DNA of 64,000 bases from Sphingopyxis sp. OAS728 (GCF_014873485.1 NZ_JADBDT010000001.1:1178001-1242000); one strand, 5' to 3'. Shown: positions 24,755 through 35,624, numbered from the stretch's first letter. The notes: generated by a model from the letters alone, not told the origin. Made by a program: numbers and translations.

Positions 24755-27058
24755 ATGAGCTGGGCTTTGTTCCAACAAGCGGCGCGTGCGCGGCCGTTGT
24801 GGCTGGCGACGGCTAGCGGCGTTGCGCTCGCCGCCTGCCCCGTCATGGCCCAGACCAGCGAGGAAACGACACGGAGCGAAGAGGTTACGGGCCAACCCGA
24901 CCTGCAAACGCCCGACGTCGCGCCGACCCCGTCGGACGCCCCCGACGCAAAGGGCGAGGAACAGATCGGTTTTGCGGCCGACAATCTCAACTACGACAGC
25001 GATACCGAGGTCGTCGTGGCCGAGGGCAATGTCCAGATGAACCGCGAAGCGATCGAGATGCGCGCGGACAAGGTCACCTGGAACCGGCAGACGGGCAAGG
25101 TCTTCGCCGAGGGCAATGTCGTCATCAAGAATCCCGAAGGCGATACTGCCTATGGCGACAAGATCGAGCTGACCGACAGTTTGCGCGATGGTGTCGTCGA
25201 AAATCTGCTCGTCGTGCTCGACAATGGCTCGCGCCTCGCGGCGATGAAGGGCACGCGCTTCGACAACGGCAATATCGAGCTGGAGAACGCCGCCTACACC
25301 CCCTGCCCGGTCGAAGATGACGAGGGCTGCCCCAAGAATCCGAGCTGGCAGATCCGCGCGGTCAAAGTCATTTACGACCGCGCGAAGAACAAGATCCGCT
25401 ACAAGGGCGCGCGCGTCGAGATTTTCGGCCTGCCGCTGATCCCGCTGCCGGGGCTCAGCCATCCGGCGAACCAGGAAGCCGGAAGCGGGCTGCTCGTCCC
25501 CGAAATCCGGCTCGACCGCAGCAACGGCTTCGAAATCGCAGTACCCTATTATCTGCGTCTCGCGCCCGACCGCGACATCACGATCACGCCGCATATCTAC
25601 ACCAGCGCGGCGCCGATGATGGAGGGCGAGTTCCGCGCCCTGACCGACATCGGATCGTTCCGCATCAACGGCTATGCAACCTATGGTTCGCTCGTCCCGC
25701 TGACCGGCGACGATCCCGACAGCCGCAAACGGTTCCGCGGCTACCTGGAGAGTGCGGGCAAGTTCCAGTTCGATCCGCGCTGGAGCCTGACCTATTCGGG
25801 CCGCATCGCGACCGATCGCACTTTCATGCGGCGGTACGACATCAGCCGCGACGACCGGCTGCGCTCGACCTTCGAGCTCGAACGGATCGGCGGCAACTCC
25901 TACCTCTCGATCGCCGGCTGGGCGACGCAGACGCTGCGCCGCAACGACGAACAGGGCCAGCAGCCGATCGCGCTGCCGATCATCGATTATCGCCAGCGCT
26001 TCGCCGACCCGATCCTCGGCGGGCAACTCGAACTGCAGCTCAACACGCTCGCGATCGGCCGGACGTCGGGGCAGGACACGCAGCGCGCCTTTGCCGGCGC
26101 GCGCTGGGATTTGCGCGGATTGACCGCGCTGGGTCAGGAAGTCACGCTGACCGCGATGGTGCGCGGCGACGTCTATCACAGCGACGAAAATCTGCTGACC
26201 GGCATCCCCGGCTATCGCGGTAAATCGGGCTGGCAGGCGCGCGGGATTGCTGCCGTTGCCGCCGATATGCGCTGGCCTTTCGTCGGCGAATTTGCAGGCG
26301 GCACGCAAACACTGACCCCGAGAATCCAGGTCGTCGCGACGCCGCCGATCAAGAATATCGACATCCCGAACGAGGATTCGCGCGCCTTCGACCTCGAAGA
26401 CAGCAATTTGTTCGCGATCAACCGCTTCAACGGCCACGACCGGTTCGAGGATGGCGCGCGCGTCACCTATGGCGTCGAATGGAACTACAGCCGCCCGGGC
26501 TTCAACATCAGTAGCGTCGTGGGCCAGAGCTATCGCCTGTCGGACAAGCCCAGCCTGTTTCCCGACGGCACCGGGCTGACCGACCGGACGTCGGACATCG
26601 TCGGACGCACCACGGTTGCCTACAAGGATTTCCTGCGCCTGACCCACCGCTACCGGCTCGACAAGGACAACCTCGCAATCCGCCGCAACGAATTCGACGC
26701 GACGATCGGCAGCCGCTCGACCTATGCCGTGCTCGGCTATTCGCGGCTCAACCGCGACATTTTGCTCCTCGGCGAGGAGTTGCAGGACCGCGAGGAAGCG
26801 CGTGTCGGCGGGCGCGTTGCGGTAGCGAAAAACTGGTCGCTCTTTGGCTCGGCGATCGTCGATCTGACACAGCGGAGCGATGATCCGCTGAGCGACGCGG
26901 ACGGCTTCGAGCCGATTCGCCACCGTCTTGGCGTCGCGTACGACGACGAATGCCTGTCGATCGCGCTGACCTGGCGCCGCGACTATGCCGACACCGGCGA
27001 CGCCCGGCGCGGCAACAGCTTCTCGTTCCGCATCGCCTTTCGCAACCTCGGGTTCTGA
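24755..27058 (+). CDS. lptD: LPS-assembly outer-membrane protein LptD
   Basis: Inserts lipopolysaccharide into the outer leaflet together with LptE. The 767 residues start with a hydrophobic signal region ending near VMAQTSEE. An OstA/LptA-like jellyroll domain (about residues 70-200) follows, seen in VVVAEGNVQMNREAIEMRA and RQTGKVFAEGNVVI. The rest is the beta-barrel, with many aromatic-ended strands and a final aromatic residue (AFRNLGF). Cysteines at YTPCPVEDDEGC and near the C-terminus (DDECLSIAL) are candidates for the disulphides needed in the family. It leads the usual lptD-surA-pdxA-rsmA order, but a 522-bp repeat-rich gap separates it from surA. Confidence 0.95.
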   Translation: MSWALFQQAARARPLWLATASGVALAACPVMAQTSEETTRSEEVTGQPDLQTPDVAPTPSDAPDAKGEEQIGFAADNLNYDSDTEVVVAEGNVQMNREAIEMRADKVTWNRQTGKVFAEGNVVIKNPEGDTAYGDKIELTDSLRDGVVENLLVVLDNGSRLAAMKGTRFDNGNIELENAAYTPCPVEDDEGCPKNPSWQIRAVKVIYDRAKNKIRYKGARVEIFGLPLIPLPGLSHPANQEAGSGLLVPEIRLDRSNGFEIAVPYYLRLAPDRDITITPHIYTSAAPMMEGEFRALTDIGSFRINGYATYGSLVPLTGDDPDSRKRFRGYLESAGKFQFDPRWSLTYSGRIATDRTFMRRYDISRDDRLRSTFELERIGGNSYLSIAGWATQTLRRNDEQGQQPIALPIIDYRQRFADPILGGQLELQLNTLAIGRTSGQDTQRAFAGARWDLRGLTALGQEVTLTAMVRGDVYHSDENLLTGIPGYRGKSGWQARGIAAVAADMRWPFVGEFAGGTQTLTPRIQVVATPPIKNIDIPNEDSRAFDLEDSNLFAINRFNGHDRFEDGARVTYGVEWNYSRPGFNISSVVGQSYRLSDKPSLFPDGTGLTDRTSDIVGRTTVAYKDFLRLTHRYRLDKDNLAIRRNEFDATIGSRSTYAVLGYSRLNRDILLLGEELQDREEARVGGRVAVAKNWSLFGSAIVDLTQRSDDPLSDADGFEPIRHRLGVAYDDECLSIALTWRRDYADTGDARRGNSFSFRIAFRNLGF

Positions 27059-27094
27059 CGGCTAACCGACCGATTGCTGCCGATAGGGATGTGA

Positions 27095-27173
27095 ACCCCG
27101 GCGAAAGCCGGGGCCCAGAATTCCAACACTAACCTTGCGCTTTTCCGCTCTGGGCCCCGGCTTTCGCCGGGGT
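27095..27173. repeat. 25-bp perfect inverted repeat with GAAA mini-hairpins
   Basis: Left arm 27095-27119 starts ACCCCGGCGAAAGCCGGGG and ends CCCAGA; the right arm 27149-27173 is its exact reverse complement, with a 29-base spacer. Each arm can also fold alone, as CCCCGGC and GCCGGGG pair around a GAAA tetraloop. This is the REP-like element common between sphingomonad genes. It may terminate or stabilise lptD mRNA. Confidence 0.85.
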
Positions 27174-27177
27174 GCAC

Positions 27178-27191
27178 GGGGGGGGGGGGGG
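27178..27191. repeat. Homopolymer run of 14 G
   Basis: Fourteen consecutive G residues follow the CCCCGGCGAAAG inverted repeat. Such a tract is prone to slippage and can also be a sequencing or assembly error. It is intergenic, about 390 bp upstream of surA, so no reading frame depends on it. Confidence 0.9.
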
Positions 27192-27240
27192 CAGCTCTCC
27201 ACCCCAATGCCGACATCGCCTCTTCAGCAAAATACCGCTG

Positions 27241-27365
27241 TCCTACATTGTCGCGCCGTGCCAGCCTCGAGGCCGCTGTTTGAAATCGCCGGCTCTGCCC
27301 CCCCTCTTAAAGCGACAAAGGAGACATTTTCGACGCGCACATCCGTATCTTTTGTCGCCTTAAGC
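27241..27365. repeat. Dispersed composite repeat, copy B
   Basis: Shares both blocks with copy A: TCCTACATTGTCGCGC at 27241, then 27305-27365 beginning CTTAAAGCGACAAAGGAGAC and ending TTTTGTCGCCTTAAG. The ends of the second block are inverted repeats. The distance between blocks is shorter than in copy A. Confidence 0.75.
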
Positions 27366-27386
27366 CTGTCCTGAGCTTGTCGACGG

Positions 27387-27441
27387 GGCCACAAGGGACA
27401 CAAAATCGATGCGCGCATGCGGGGCTTTTGTGGCCTTAAGC
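27387..27441. repeat. Dispersed repeat, copy C (diverged hairpin block only)
   Basis: Begins GGCCACAAGGGACACAAAA and ends CTTTTGTGGCCTTAAGC. The S positions of the arm are exchanged together (GCGAC to GCCAC and GTCGC to GTGGC), so the pairing is kept. That compensatory change argues that the hairpin structure is what is conserved. An inner palindrome, ATGCGCGCAT, sits in the loop. Confidence 0.65.
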
Positions 27442-27580
27442 CAGCTCCTGCCCCGCTCAGCCTAGGTTCAGCGTCGGTAGGGTACCTGCGTACATCAAAT
27501 GGTTTCCTTGGCGGATTGCGCTGGACCATCGGGCGTATCCGCTGATACGGAGCGTCCGGACTTTCTCGAATAGGGTAAAG

Positions 27581-28921
27581 ATGACCAAATTTTCGACCAT
27601 GACCGGCCTGATCGCCTTGGCCGCCGTCGGCGTAACGCCCGTGCTGGCGCAGACCGTTGCCGATAGTGACGTTCCGACGACCAGCCTGAACATTCCGGGC
27701 AATGTGCAGCTTTTCGGCGATGCCAAGCCGAACGTCTATCGCCCCTCTGCCACCGTGAATGGCGAGATCATTACCGCGACCGATATCGAGCAGCGCATGG
27801 CGCTGATCCGTATCGCGAACAACAATGTCGAACTGCCGCCCGAGGAAATCCAGCGGCTGCGCAGTCAGGTGTTCAGCAACCTGATCGACGAAAAATTGCA
27901 AATTCAGGAAGCCAAGGCGGCCGAGATTACGATCGACGAAAATGTCGTCAACGATCAGTTCGCCCGCCTCGCCACGCGGTTCAAGCAGACCCCCGAACAG
28001 TTTTCGACCTATCTGACGTCGAAGGGTTCGTCGGCGGCGGCGGTGAAGCAGCAGATCCGCGGTGAATTCGCCTGGGACCGCCTGTTGTCGCGCAATATCC
28101 AGTCGACCACCAACGTCTCGACCGAAGAGGTCAAGATCGTCGCCGACCAGATGACCGGGACCAAGGGACAGGACGAATTCCACCTCGGCGAAATCTATCT
28201 GTCCGCAACGCCCGAAACCGCCGGTGCGGTCGCCGAAAATGCCAAGAAGATCATCCAGGCATTGCAGGCGGGCGGTAGCTTCGCCGCCTATGCGCGCCAG
28301 TTTTCGGAAGCATCGACCGCCGTCGTCGGCGGCGATCTAGGCTGGGTGAAGGCCGGCCAGTTGCCCGGATCGATGGGCGAGGCCGCGACGCAGATGCAGC
28401 CCGGCCAGCTCGTCGGCCCGATCGAGGTGCCGGGTGGCGTGTCGATCATGCTGATGATCGACCGGCGTCAGGTGCTGACCGCCGATCCGCGCGACGCAAT
28501 CCTCAGCCTGAAGCAGATTTCGCTCGATTTCCCCGCAGGCACCACGCCGGCCAAGGCCACTGAACTCGCCGGCGCATTCGCCGAAAAGACGCGCGGCATC
28601 GCCGGTTGCGGCGCCGCCGACGCGGTAGCGCAGAGTCTGGGCGCCTCGGTTGTGTCGCGTGACAATATCGAGATGCGCGCGCTGCCCGCGCCGCTGCAAG
28701 CGACGCTCGCCAACCTGCAGATTGGCCAGACGACGCAGCCCTTTGGAGCAGCGAACGAAGGCGTCAGCGTCCTCGTGCTCTGCGGCCGCGATTTGCCGCA
28801 GACCGCAACCGCCCCGAACCTCGAGCAGATCGAACAGAAACTGCTGGAGGACAAGGTCAACAAGCGGGCCCAGCGCTATCTGCGCGACCTCCGCCGGGAT
28901 GCCGTGATCGAATATAGCTAA
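27581..28921 (+). CDS. surA: Periplasmic chaperone / peptidyl-prolyl isomerase SurA
   Basis: Escorts outer-membrane proteins such as LptD to the BAM complex. The 446 residues start with a signal peptide (FSTMTGLIALAAVGVTPVLA) and an N-terminal SurA domain (NGEIITATDIEQRMALIRI and LIDEKLQIQEAKAAEI). One clear parvulin domain follows: FHLGEIYLSATPET to FSEASTAVVGGDLGWVKAG. The C-terminal part (about 300-446) looks like a second, degenerate parvulin domain plus the closing helix AQRYLRDLRRDAVIEY. pdxA starts 4 bp after the stop. Confidence 0.93.
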   Translation: MTKFSTMTGLIALAAVGVTPVLAQTVADSDVPTTSLNIPGNVQLFGDAKPNVYRPSATVNGEIITATDIEQRMALIRIANNNVELPPEEIQRLRSQVFSNLIDEKLQIQEAKAAEITIDENVVNDQFARLATRFKQTPEQFSTYLTSKGSSAAAVKQQIRGEFAWDRLLSRNIQSTTNVSTEEVKIVADQMTGTKGQDEFHLGEIYLSATPETAGAVAENAKKIIQALQAGGSFAAYARQFSEASTAVVGGDLGWVKAGQLPGSMGEAATQMQPGQLVGPIEVPGGVSIMLMIDRRQVLTADPRDAILSLKQISLDFPAGTTPAKATELAGAFAEKTRGIAGCGAADAVAQSLGASVVSRDNIEMRALPAPLQATLANLQIGQTTQPFGAANEGVSVLVLCGRDLPQTATAPNLEQIEQKLLEDKVNKRAQRYLRDLRRDAVIEYS

Positions 28922-28925
28922 GCTT

Positions 28926-29945
28926 ATGTCTGATCTTAGTCATCGACAGCCGATCGCGGTCACCATGGGTGACCCGGCCGGCGTCGGCCCCGAAGTCACG
29001 GCCCGCGCCTGGGCGGCGCGCCGCGAACATGACCTACCCCCTTTCGTTGCCATCGGCGACGCGGCGGCCATTGCCGCCGTCTGGGACGGCCCGGTTGCGC
29101 GCGTCGGCGATATGGACGAGGTCGTCCGCGCCTTTGGCGACGCCCTGCCCGTCTGGCATCTCGAGGACAGCGGCCCGCTGACCCCCGGCGTACCGACGGC
29201 GGCAGGCGCGACCTGCGCGCTCCACGCGCTCGAGACAGGGATCGGGCTGACCCGTAACCAGGCAAGCTCGGCGCTCGTCACCGGGTCGGTGTCGAAATAT
29301 GCCCTCCACGGCATCGGCTATACGCATCCGGGGCAGACCGAATTCATCGCCGAACGCTGCGGCGTCACCGCGACCAACGCGGTGATGATGCTCGCGGGTC
29401 CGACCCTCCGGGTCGTACCGCTGACAGTGCATATCCCGCTATCCGAAGTACCCGAGCGGCTGACGATCGAGTTGATCGTCGCCAAGGCGCGGATCGTCGC
29501 GCGCGGGCTCAAGCGCGATTTCGGGATCGAGGCGCCGCGCATCGCCCTCGCCGGGCTCAATCCCCATGCGGGCGAGAGCGGCCAATTGGGAAGCGAGGAA
29601 GAACGCATCATGACACCGGCGATCGCGCAGCTCGCCGAGGACGGGGTCGTCGTCGAGGGTCCTTTCGCCGCCGACAGCCTGTTCGCACCTGCGGTTCGTG
29701 CCAACTATGACGCTTTGCTCTGCCCCTATCACGACCAGGCGTTGACGCCGTTCAAGGCACTGCATTTCCACGACGGGGTCAATCTGACGCTCGGCCTGCC
29801 GATCATCCGCACCTCGCCCGACCATGGCACCGCGTTCAACATCGCCGGCACCGGCGCCGCCGATCCGGGACCGACGATCGCCGCGATCGCGATGGCGGCA
29901 GAGCTCGCCGCCGCGCGCGAGCGCAGCTACGCGCCGGCGAAGTGA
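28926..29945 (+). CDS. pdxA: 4-hydroxythreonine-4-phosphate dehydrogenase
   Basis: NAD-dependent enzyme of the DXP-dependent pyridoxal phosphate pathway. At 339 residues it is normal in length. Motifs are PIAVTMGDPAGVGPEV at the N-terminus, YTHPGQTEFIAERCG with a metal or substrate His, GLNPHAGESGQLGSEE and PYHDQALTPFKALHFHDGVN. It sits between surA and rsmA, overlapping the rsmA start by 4 bp (GTGA), as in the classical surA-pdxA-rsmA operon. Confidence 0.96.
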   Translation: MSDLSHRQPIAVTMGDPAGVGPEVTARAWAARREHDLPPFVAIGDAAAIAAVWDGPVARVGDMDEVVRAFGDALPVWHLEDSGPLTPGVPTAAGATCALHALETGIGLTRNQASSALVTGSVSKYALHGIGYTHPGQTEFIAERCGVTATNAVMMLAGPTLRVVPLTVHIPLSEVPERLTIELIVAKARIVARGLKRDFGIEAPRIALAGLNPHAGESGQLGSEEERIMTPAIAQLAEDGVVVEGPFAADSLFAPAVRANYDALLCPYHDQALTPFKALHFHDGVNLTLGLPIIRTSPDHGTAFNIAGTGAADPGPTIAAIAMAAELAAARERSYAPAK

Positions 29946-30781
29946 CGGTCCAACCCCAGGTTCCGCTGCCGCCGCTTCGCGAAACGGTGCGCGCCCACGG
30001 CCTGCAGGCGAGCAAGGCGCTGGGACAGAACTTCCTGTTCGACGAACAATTGCTCGATCGCATTGCGGCAATTCCCGGGGATCTGGACGGCGCCACGGTG
30101 TTCGAGGTGGGGCCGGGCCCCGGCGGGCTGACACGCGCGCTGCTGCGCGCGGGCGCGAAGGTGATCGCGGTCGAGCGCGACGACCGCTGCCTGCCTTTGC
30201 TCGCCGAGCTGGGCGACGCCTTTCCGGGGCAGCTGACGGTGATCGCCGACGACGCGATGGCGATCGACGTCGACGAGCTGACCGGCGGTGCTCCCTACCA
30301 TATCGTCGCCAACCTCCCCTATAATGTCGGGACCGCGCTGTTCACGCGTTGGCTGGAGCCCGCGGCCTGGCCACCGCGCTGGCTGTCGCTGACGTTGATG
30401 TTCCAGCTCGAAGTTGCGGAGCGCATCGTGGCGCCGGTCGGAACAGACGCCTACGGGCGGCTCGCGGTTCTCGCCCAGTGGCGCTCGACCGCCAAGATCG
30501 CGATGAAAGTCCATCGCTCGGCCTTCACCCCGCCGCCCAAGGTGATGTCGGCGATCGTCCATGTGACGCCCGCCGATCAGCCCGAAGGCGTCAATCCGAA
30601 GCTGCTGTCGAAGCTCACCGAAAAGGGGTTCGGCCAGCGCCGCAAGATGCTGCGGCGGAGCCTGAAGGGCGTCGAGGGAGCGGTTGCCGCCGCCGAGGCG
30701 CTCGGGATCGAGCCGACGCGGCGCGCGGAAACGGTCAGCGTTGGCGAATGGGTCGAGCTGGCGCGGAAACTCGGCGCCTGA
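29942..30781 (+). CDS. rsmA: 16S rRNA dimethyladenosine transferase RsmA (KsgA)
   Basis: Dimethylates two adjacent adenosines in the 3' helix of 16S rRNA during small-subunit assembly. The 279 residues contain LGQNFLFDEQLLDRI, the SAM-binding FEVGPGPGGLTRALL with the acidic AVERDD, and the catalytic NLPYNVGTALF. The C-terminal helical lid ends QRRKMLRRSLKGV. The start is GTG, inferred from the overlap with pdxA and from the MTVQPQVPLPPLRETV N-terminus. Converges with a TPR gene, stop to stop. Confidence 0.96.
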   Translation: MTVQPQVPLPPLRETVRAHGLQASKALGQNFLFDEQLLDRIAAIPGDLDGATVFEVGPGPGGLTRALLRAGAKVIAVERDDRCLPLLAELGDAFPGQLTVIADDAMAIDVDELTGGAPYHIVANLPYNVGTALFTRWLEPAAWPPRWLSLTLMFQLEVAERIVAPVGTDAYGRLAVLAQWRSTAKIAMKVHRSAFTPPPKVMSAIVHVTPADQPEGVNPKLLSKLTEKGFGQRRKMLRRSLKGVEGAVAAAEALGIEPTRRAETVSVGEWVELARKLGA

Positions 30782-30782
30782 A

Positions 30783-31310
30783 TCAGTTCTGGTTGCTGGT
30801 CGTCCCTACGGTGGCGACGGGCTTCGGCACCAACACTTCGGCGGCAACGACACGCTTCGACGCGCTCGATGCGATCGTCTTTTCCAGCGCGGCGACCTGC
30901 GGGCATTTCTCGCCGCACACGCGCTGCGCCTCGGCCAGCTTTTCGCGAGCGAGTTCGAGTGCCCCCTTGTCGGCGAGCGCCTCGCCTTGCCCGGTCAGCG
31001 CGACGATATCATTGGGCTCGAGGACGAGCGCCTCGCGATAGAGGCCGATCGCCTTGCCCGGCAGCCCCTGCGCGCGCGCGACCTGCGCCAGCGCGATGAT
31101 CGCCGAACGGTTGCGCGGGTCGGCGGCGAGCGCCGATTCATAATAACCGATCGCGGCGTCGAGGTCGCCGGCGTCCTGCGCCTTATGGCCTTCCTGCTGG
31201 AGCGCGATCGAGCGCGGGAAGATGTCGTTGTCGGCGCGCTGCGCGTCCGATGCTGTGGGCAGGCTGGCGAGGATCAAACCCGCAGTAAGAGCCAAAAAGC
31301 CGACGCGCAT
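30783..31310 (-). CDS. Secreted tetratricopeptide-repeat protein
   Basis: A 175-residue exported protein. The signal peptide is MRVGFLALTAGLILASLPTA and cleavage is near SDAQ. Three TPR units follow (LQQEGHKAQDAGDLDAAIGY, IALAQVARAQGLPGKAIGLY and LTGQGEALADKGALELAREK), then VCGEKCPQVAALE with two cysteines. It probably scaffolds periplasmic protein contacts. A GGGAGA Shine-Dalgarno lies 7 bases before the chosen ATG; an ATG 21 bases upstream is possible. It follows the RsmB-like gene with a 32-bp gap on the same strand. Confidence 0.75.
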   Translation of the reverse strand: MRVGFLALTAGLILASLPTASDAQRADNDIFPRSIALQQEGHKAQDAGDLDAAIGYYESALAADPRNRSAIIALAQVARAQGLPGKAIGLYREALVLEPNDIVALTGQGEALADKGALELAREKLAEAQRVCGEKCPQVAALEKTIASSASKRVVAAEVLVPKPVATVGTTSNQN

Positions 31311-31342
31311 CGCATTCTCCCATCGCTTCATTGCAGGCGATG

Positions 31343-32533
31343 CTAACATGGCGCGGTCAACCGTGCGAGAAAAAATCCGTCGCAGCCGTCGCGCGCCGGA
31401 GTCAGCAGAAAACCGGCCCCTGCGGCGCGGCCGATGTCGTCCGGCAGATAGCCGGCGTCGACCGTCCAGCCCGGATGCCGGTTCAGAAAATCGTCCACCT
31501 GTGCCCGCCCCTCGCGCGTGATGATCGAGCAGACAGCATAGAGAAGTTTGCCGCCGGGCGCCACAAGATCGGCGCCGATGTCGATCAGCTTCGCCTGTTC
31601 GGCGAGGTGGCGTTCGAGCCGCGCGGGGGTCAGGCGCCAGCGCAGTTCGGGACTGCGCCGCCAGGTGCCGCTGCCCGAACAGGGGGCGTCGACGAAGACA
31701 TGCGTCGCCTTGCCGCGCCAGTCGGCGAGCATGTCGGCCTCCTCGCCGGGATTGAGCAGCCGCGTTTCGATGCGCGTTGCCCCGGCGCGTTCGGCGCGTG
31801 GCGGCAGCTGCTGGAGGCGCGCGCGGTTGGTGTCGCACGCGAGGATATCGGCGTCGTTTCCGGTGAGCGAGGCAATGGCGAGCGTCTTGCCGCCCGCGCC
31901 CGCGCACAGATCGACGATCCGCGCGTCTGTCGTAGCACCGAGCGCGGCCGAGGCATATTGGCTCGCGGCGTCTTGCACCTCGAACTGGCCCTCGGCGTAG
32001 GCGGGATGCTGCACCGCGGCGGTTTCGGCCGGCAGGCGCCAGCCGTCGGGCGCGCCCACGATCGCCTCGCCCTCGGGGAAAAGCGCCGCGAGATCGTCGC
32101 GCGACGCCTTGATACGATTGGCGCGCAGATCGAGCGGCGCGCGGGCAAGCATGGCCTCGCTTTCGTCTTCGCCGACGAGCGGGTCGAACAGGTCAATCAG
32201 CGCCTGCGCCGCGAGTCCGGCTTCGGCACGCGGTTCATCGTCCGCGATCGGCGCGGGACCGTAGGAAGATCCGTCGAAGAGGTCGGCAAGCCCGGGCTGC
32301 GTATCAGCGAGCGCGAGCATCGCGGCGCGGCCCGAAGCGGGCGCCGAGCGTACGGCGCGGATCGCGTCATAAACATGGCCGCGGATCGCGCGGCGGTCTT
32401 TCGACCCCGCATAGCGGCGCGCGCGCATCGCTTCGGCGAAGATCGCGTCAGCGGGCGCCCCGCCCTCGCGCGCGGCGGCCGCGATGGCATCGAGAATTTC
32501 GATCGCGGCCTGAACGCGCGCTGCGGGTGTCAT
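31343..32533 (-). CDS. RsmB/NOP-family RNA 5-methylcytosine methyltransferase
   Basis: SAM-dependent m5C methyltransferase of rRNA or tRNA. The 396 residues have an N-terminal NusB-like helical domain (about 1-100) and a Rossmann methyltransferase domain with VDLCAGAGGKTLAIA, the motif IV FVDAPCSGSGTWRR and the catalytic YAVCSI of motif VI. RsmB itself acts on C967 of 16S rRNA, but the family includes several specificities, so no symbol is given. It is 9 bp downstream of guaB on the same strand. Confidence 0.88.
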   Translation of the reverse strand: MTPAARVQAAIEILDAIAAAAREGGAPADAIFAEAMRARRYAGSKDRRAIRGHVYDAIRAVRSAPASGRAAMLALADTQPGLADLFDGSSYGPAPIADDEPRAEAGLAAQALIDLFDPLVGEDESEAMLARAPLDLRANRIKASRDDLAALFPEGEAIVGAPDGWRLPAETAAVQHPAYAEGQFEVQDAASQYASAALGATTDARIVDLCAGAGGKTLAIASLTGNDADILACDTNRARLQQLPPRAERAGATRIETRLLNPGEEADMLADWRGKATHVFVDAPCSGSGTWRRSPELRWRLTPARLERHLAEQAKLIDIGADLVAPGGKLLYAVCSIITREGRAQVDDFLNRHPGWTVDAGYLPDDIGRAAGAGFLLTPARDGCDGFFLARLTAPC

Positions 32534-32542
32534 CGCCCGGCC

Positions 32543-34213
<1,671 letters not shown>

Positions 34214-34259
34214 TTAGACCGCTGCGCATACCATAGTTTCGGCGAAGAGGATATTCCGG

Positions 34260-35624
34260 ATGAACGTGCCCAGCCAGGCGACCACCCCTAGCGGCGGTCG
34301 CTCCAACGCGATGGCGGCCTTTGCCGCGGTGACCGTTTTGTTTTTCGCCTGGGGCTTCATTACTTCGCTGATCGATCCACTCGTCGCCGCGGTGAAGGGC
34401 ATCTTCACGCTAAGCGACGCAGAGGCCCAATTGTCGGCCTCGGCCTTCTTCATCGCCTATGGCCTGATGTCCTTTCCCGCCGCCGCGCTGATCGCGCGCT
34501 TCCATTCGGTGCCGTCGATACTGACCGCACTGTCGACAATGGTCGTCGGCTGCCTCGTGATGCTGGCCGCCGCGAACCTCGCGATTTACCCGCTCGTCCT
34601 TGCAGGCCTCTTCATTCTCGCGAGCGGCATCACGATCCTGCAGGTCGCGGCGAACCCGCTCGCGGCGGCGCTAGGCGATCCGAAGCGCAGCCATTTCCGC
34701 CTGACCTTCAGCCAGACCTTCAACAGCTTCGGCACCTTTCTCGGCCCGCTGATCGGCGCGCATCTGTTCCTCGAAGGCGTCGAGGTCAAGGAAGGCACGG
34801 TGGTCACCGAAGCCGTGCGTGCACAGGCGCTTGCGGGGATCGATTCGGCCTATTTCTGGATCTGCGGCCTGATCGTCGCGCTGCTGCTGTTCTTCTGGGT
34901 CAGCCGCCGCATCGTCAACGAAGCGGTGCCGCCCGCGCCGATGGGCAGCAACGCAAGCATGGGCGAACTGATCCGCGAGGCTTTGTCGTCGCGCTGGACG
35001 CTGCTCGGCGGGCTGGCGATCTTCCTCTATGTCGGCGCCGAGGTCGCGATCGGCACGCAGATGGCGCTGTTCCTAAACAGCGATGCGATCTGGGGACAGT
35101 CCGACGCCGCGTTCGGCACGTTCGGCTGGATCATGGGCAGTGACGGCGTTCCAGGCGTTTCGTTGCAGGAAGCCGGCAAGGCCGTGGCGCTCTACTGGGG
35201 CGGCGCGATGGTCGGCCGCGCGATCGGGTCGGTGCTGCTTGCGCGCTTCTCGGCGTCGAAGATGCTTGCGACCTTTACTGCCATCGCGGCTTTGCTCTGC
35301 CTCTATGTCGTTGTTGTCGGCGGTGTGACCGCGGGCTTCGTGGCGCTGTCGATCGGCCTGTTCAATTCGATCATGTTCCCGGTGATCTTCACGTTGACGC
35401 TCGAACGCTCGACCGCGCGCGCCGAAGCGACGTCGGGGCTGCTGTGCACCGCGATCGTCGGCGGGGCGGTGATCCCCTATTTCATCGGCCTGCTGTCGGG
35501 CTCGGTCGGCTATGCTGCCGCGCTGATTCTGCCGGCCGCCTGTTATGTCGCGCTTTGCATCTTCGCCATCGCAGCGGGGCGGGCGCCGGCGCGGCAGGCG
35601 AGCGCGGGCGCGACCGTTCACTAA
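34260..35624 (+). CDS. Sugar MFS permease, FucP/GluP type
   Basis: Inner-membrane proton-coupled sugar symporter with about 12 helices and 454 residues. The first helix is AAFAAVTVLFFAWGFITSLID, the pattern of the fucose permease / glucose-galactose transporter (FucP/GluP) group. FSQTFNSFGTFLGPLIGAH around residue 152 is also typical. It is the first gene of the sugar locus, preceded by operator O1, and the ABC ATPase gene follows 22 bp downstream. It probably takes up the monosaccharide released outside the cytoplasm by the secreted glycosidases. The exact sugar is unknown. Confidence 0.85.
   Translation: MNVPSQATTPSGGRSNAMAAFAAVTVLFFAWGFITSLIDPLVAAVKGIFTLSDAEAQLSASAFFIAYGLMSFPAAALIARFHSVPSILTALSTMVVGCLVMLAAANLAIYPLVLAGLFILASGITILQVAANPLAAALGDPKRSHFRLTFSQTFNSFGTFLGPLIGAHLFLEGVEVKEGTVVTEAVRAQALAGIDSAYFWICGLIVALLLFFWVSRRIVNEAVPPAPMGSNASMGELIREALSSRWTLLGGLAIFLYVGAEVAIGTQMALFLNSDAIWGQSDAAFGTFGWIMGSDGVPGVSLQEAGKAVALYWGGAMVGRAIGSVLLARFSASKMLATFTAIAALLCLYVVVVGGVTAGFVALSIGLFNSIMFPVIFTLTLERSTARAEATSGLLCTAIVGGAVIPYFIGLLSGSVGYAAALILPAACYVALCIFAIAAGRAPARQASAGATVH

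Larger units (their letters stand above)
27059..27580. other. 522-bp intergenic region between lptD and surA
   Basis: The only gap above 300 bp in the window. From left to right it holds a 25-bp perfect inverted repeat with CCCCGGC-GAAA-GCCGGGG arms, a run of 14 G, and copies B and C of the dispersed GCGACAAAG/TTTGTCGC repeat. The last 100 bp before surA are unique and probably contain its promoter, though no strong -35/-10 pair could be fixed. Short open frames here encode no recognisable protein. Confidence 0.8.

Noticed and set aside
24635..26923. 762-codon open frame antisense to lptD
   Set aside because: Shadow of lptD codon bias; no motif and no ribosome binding site.
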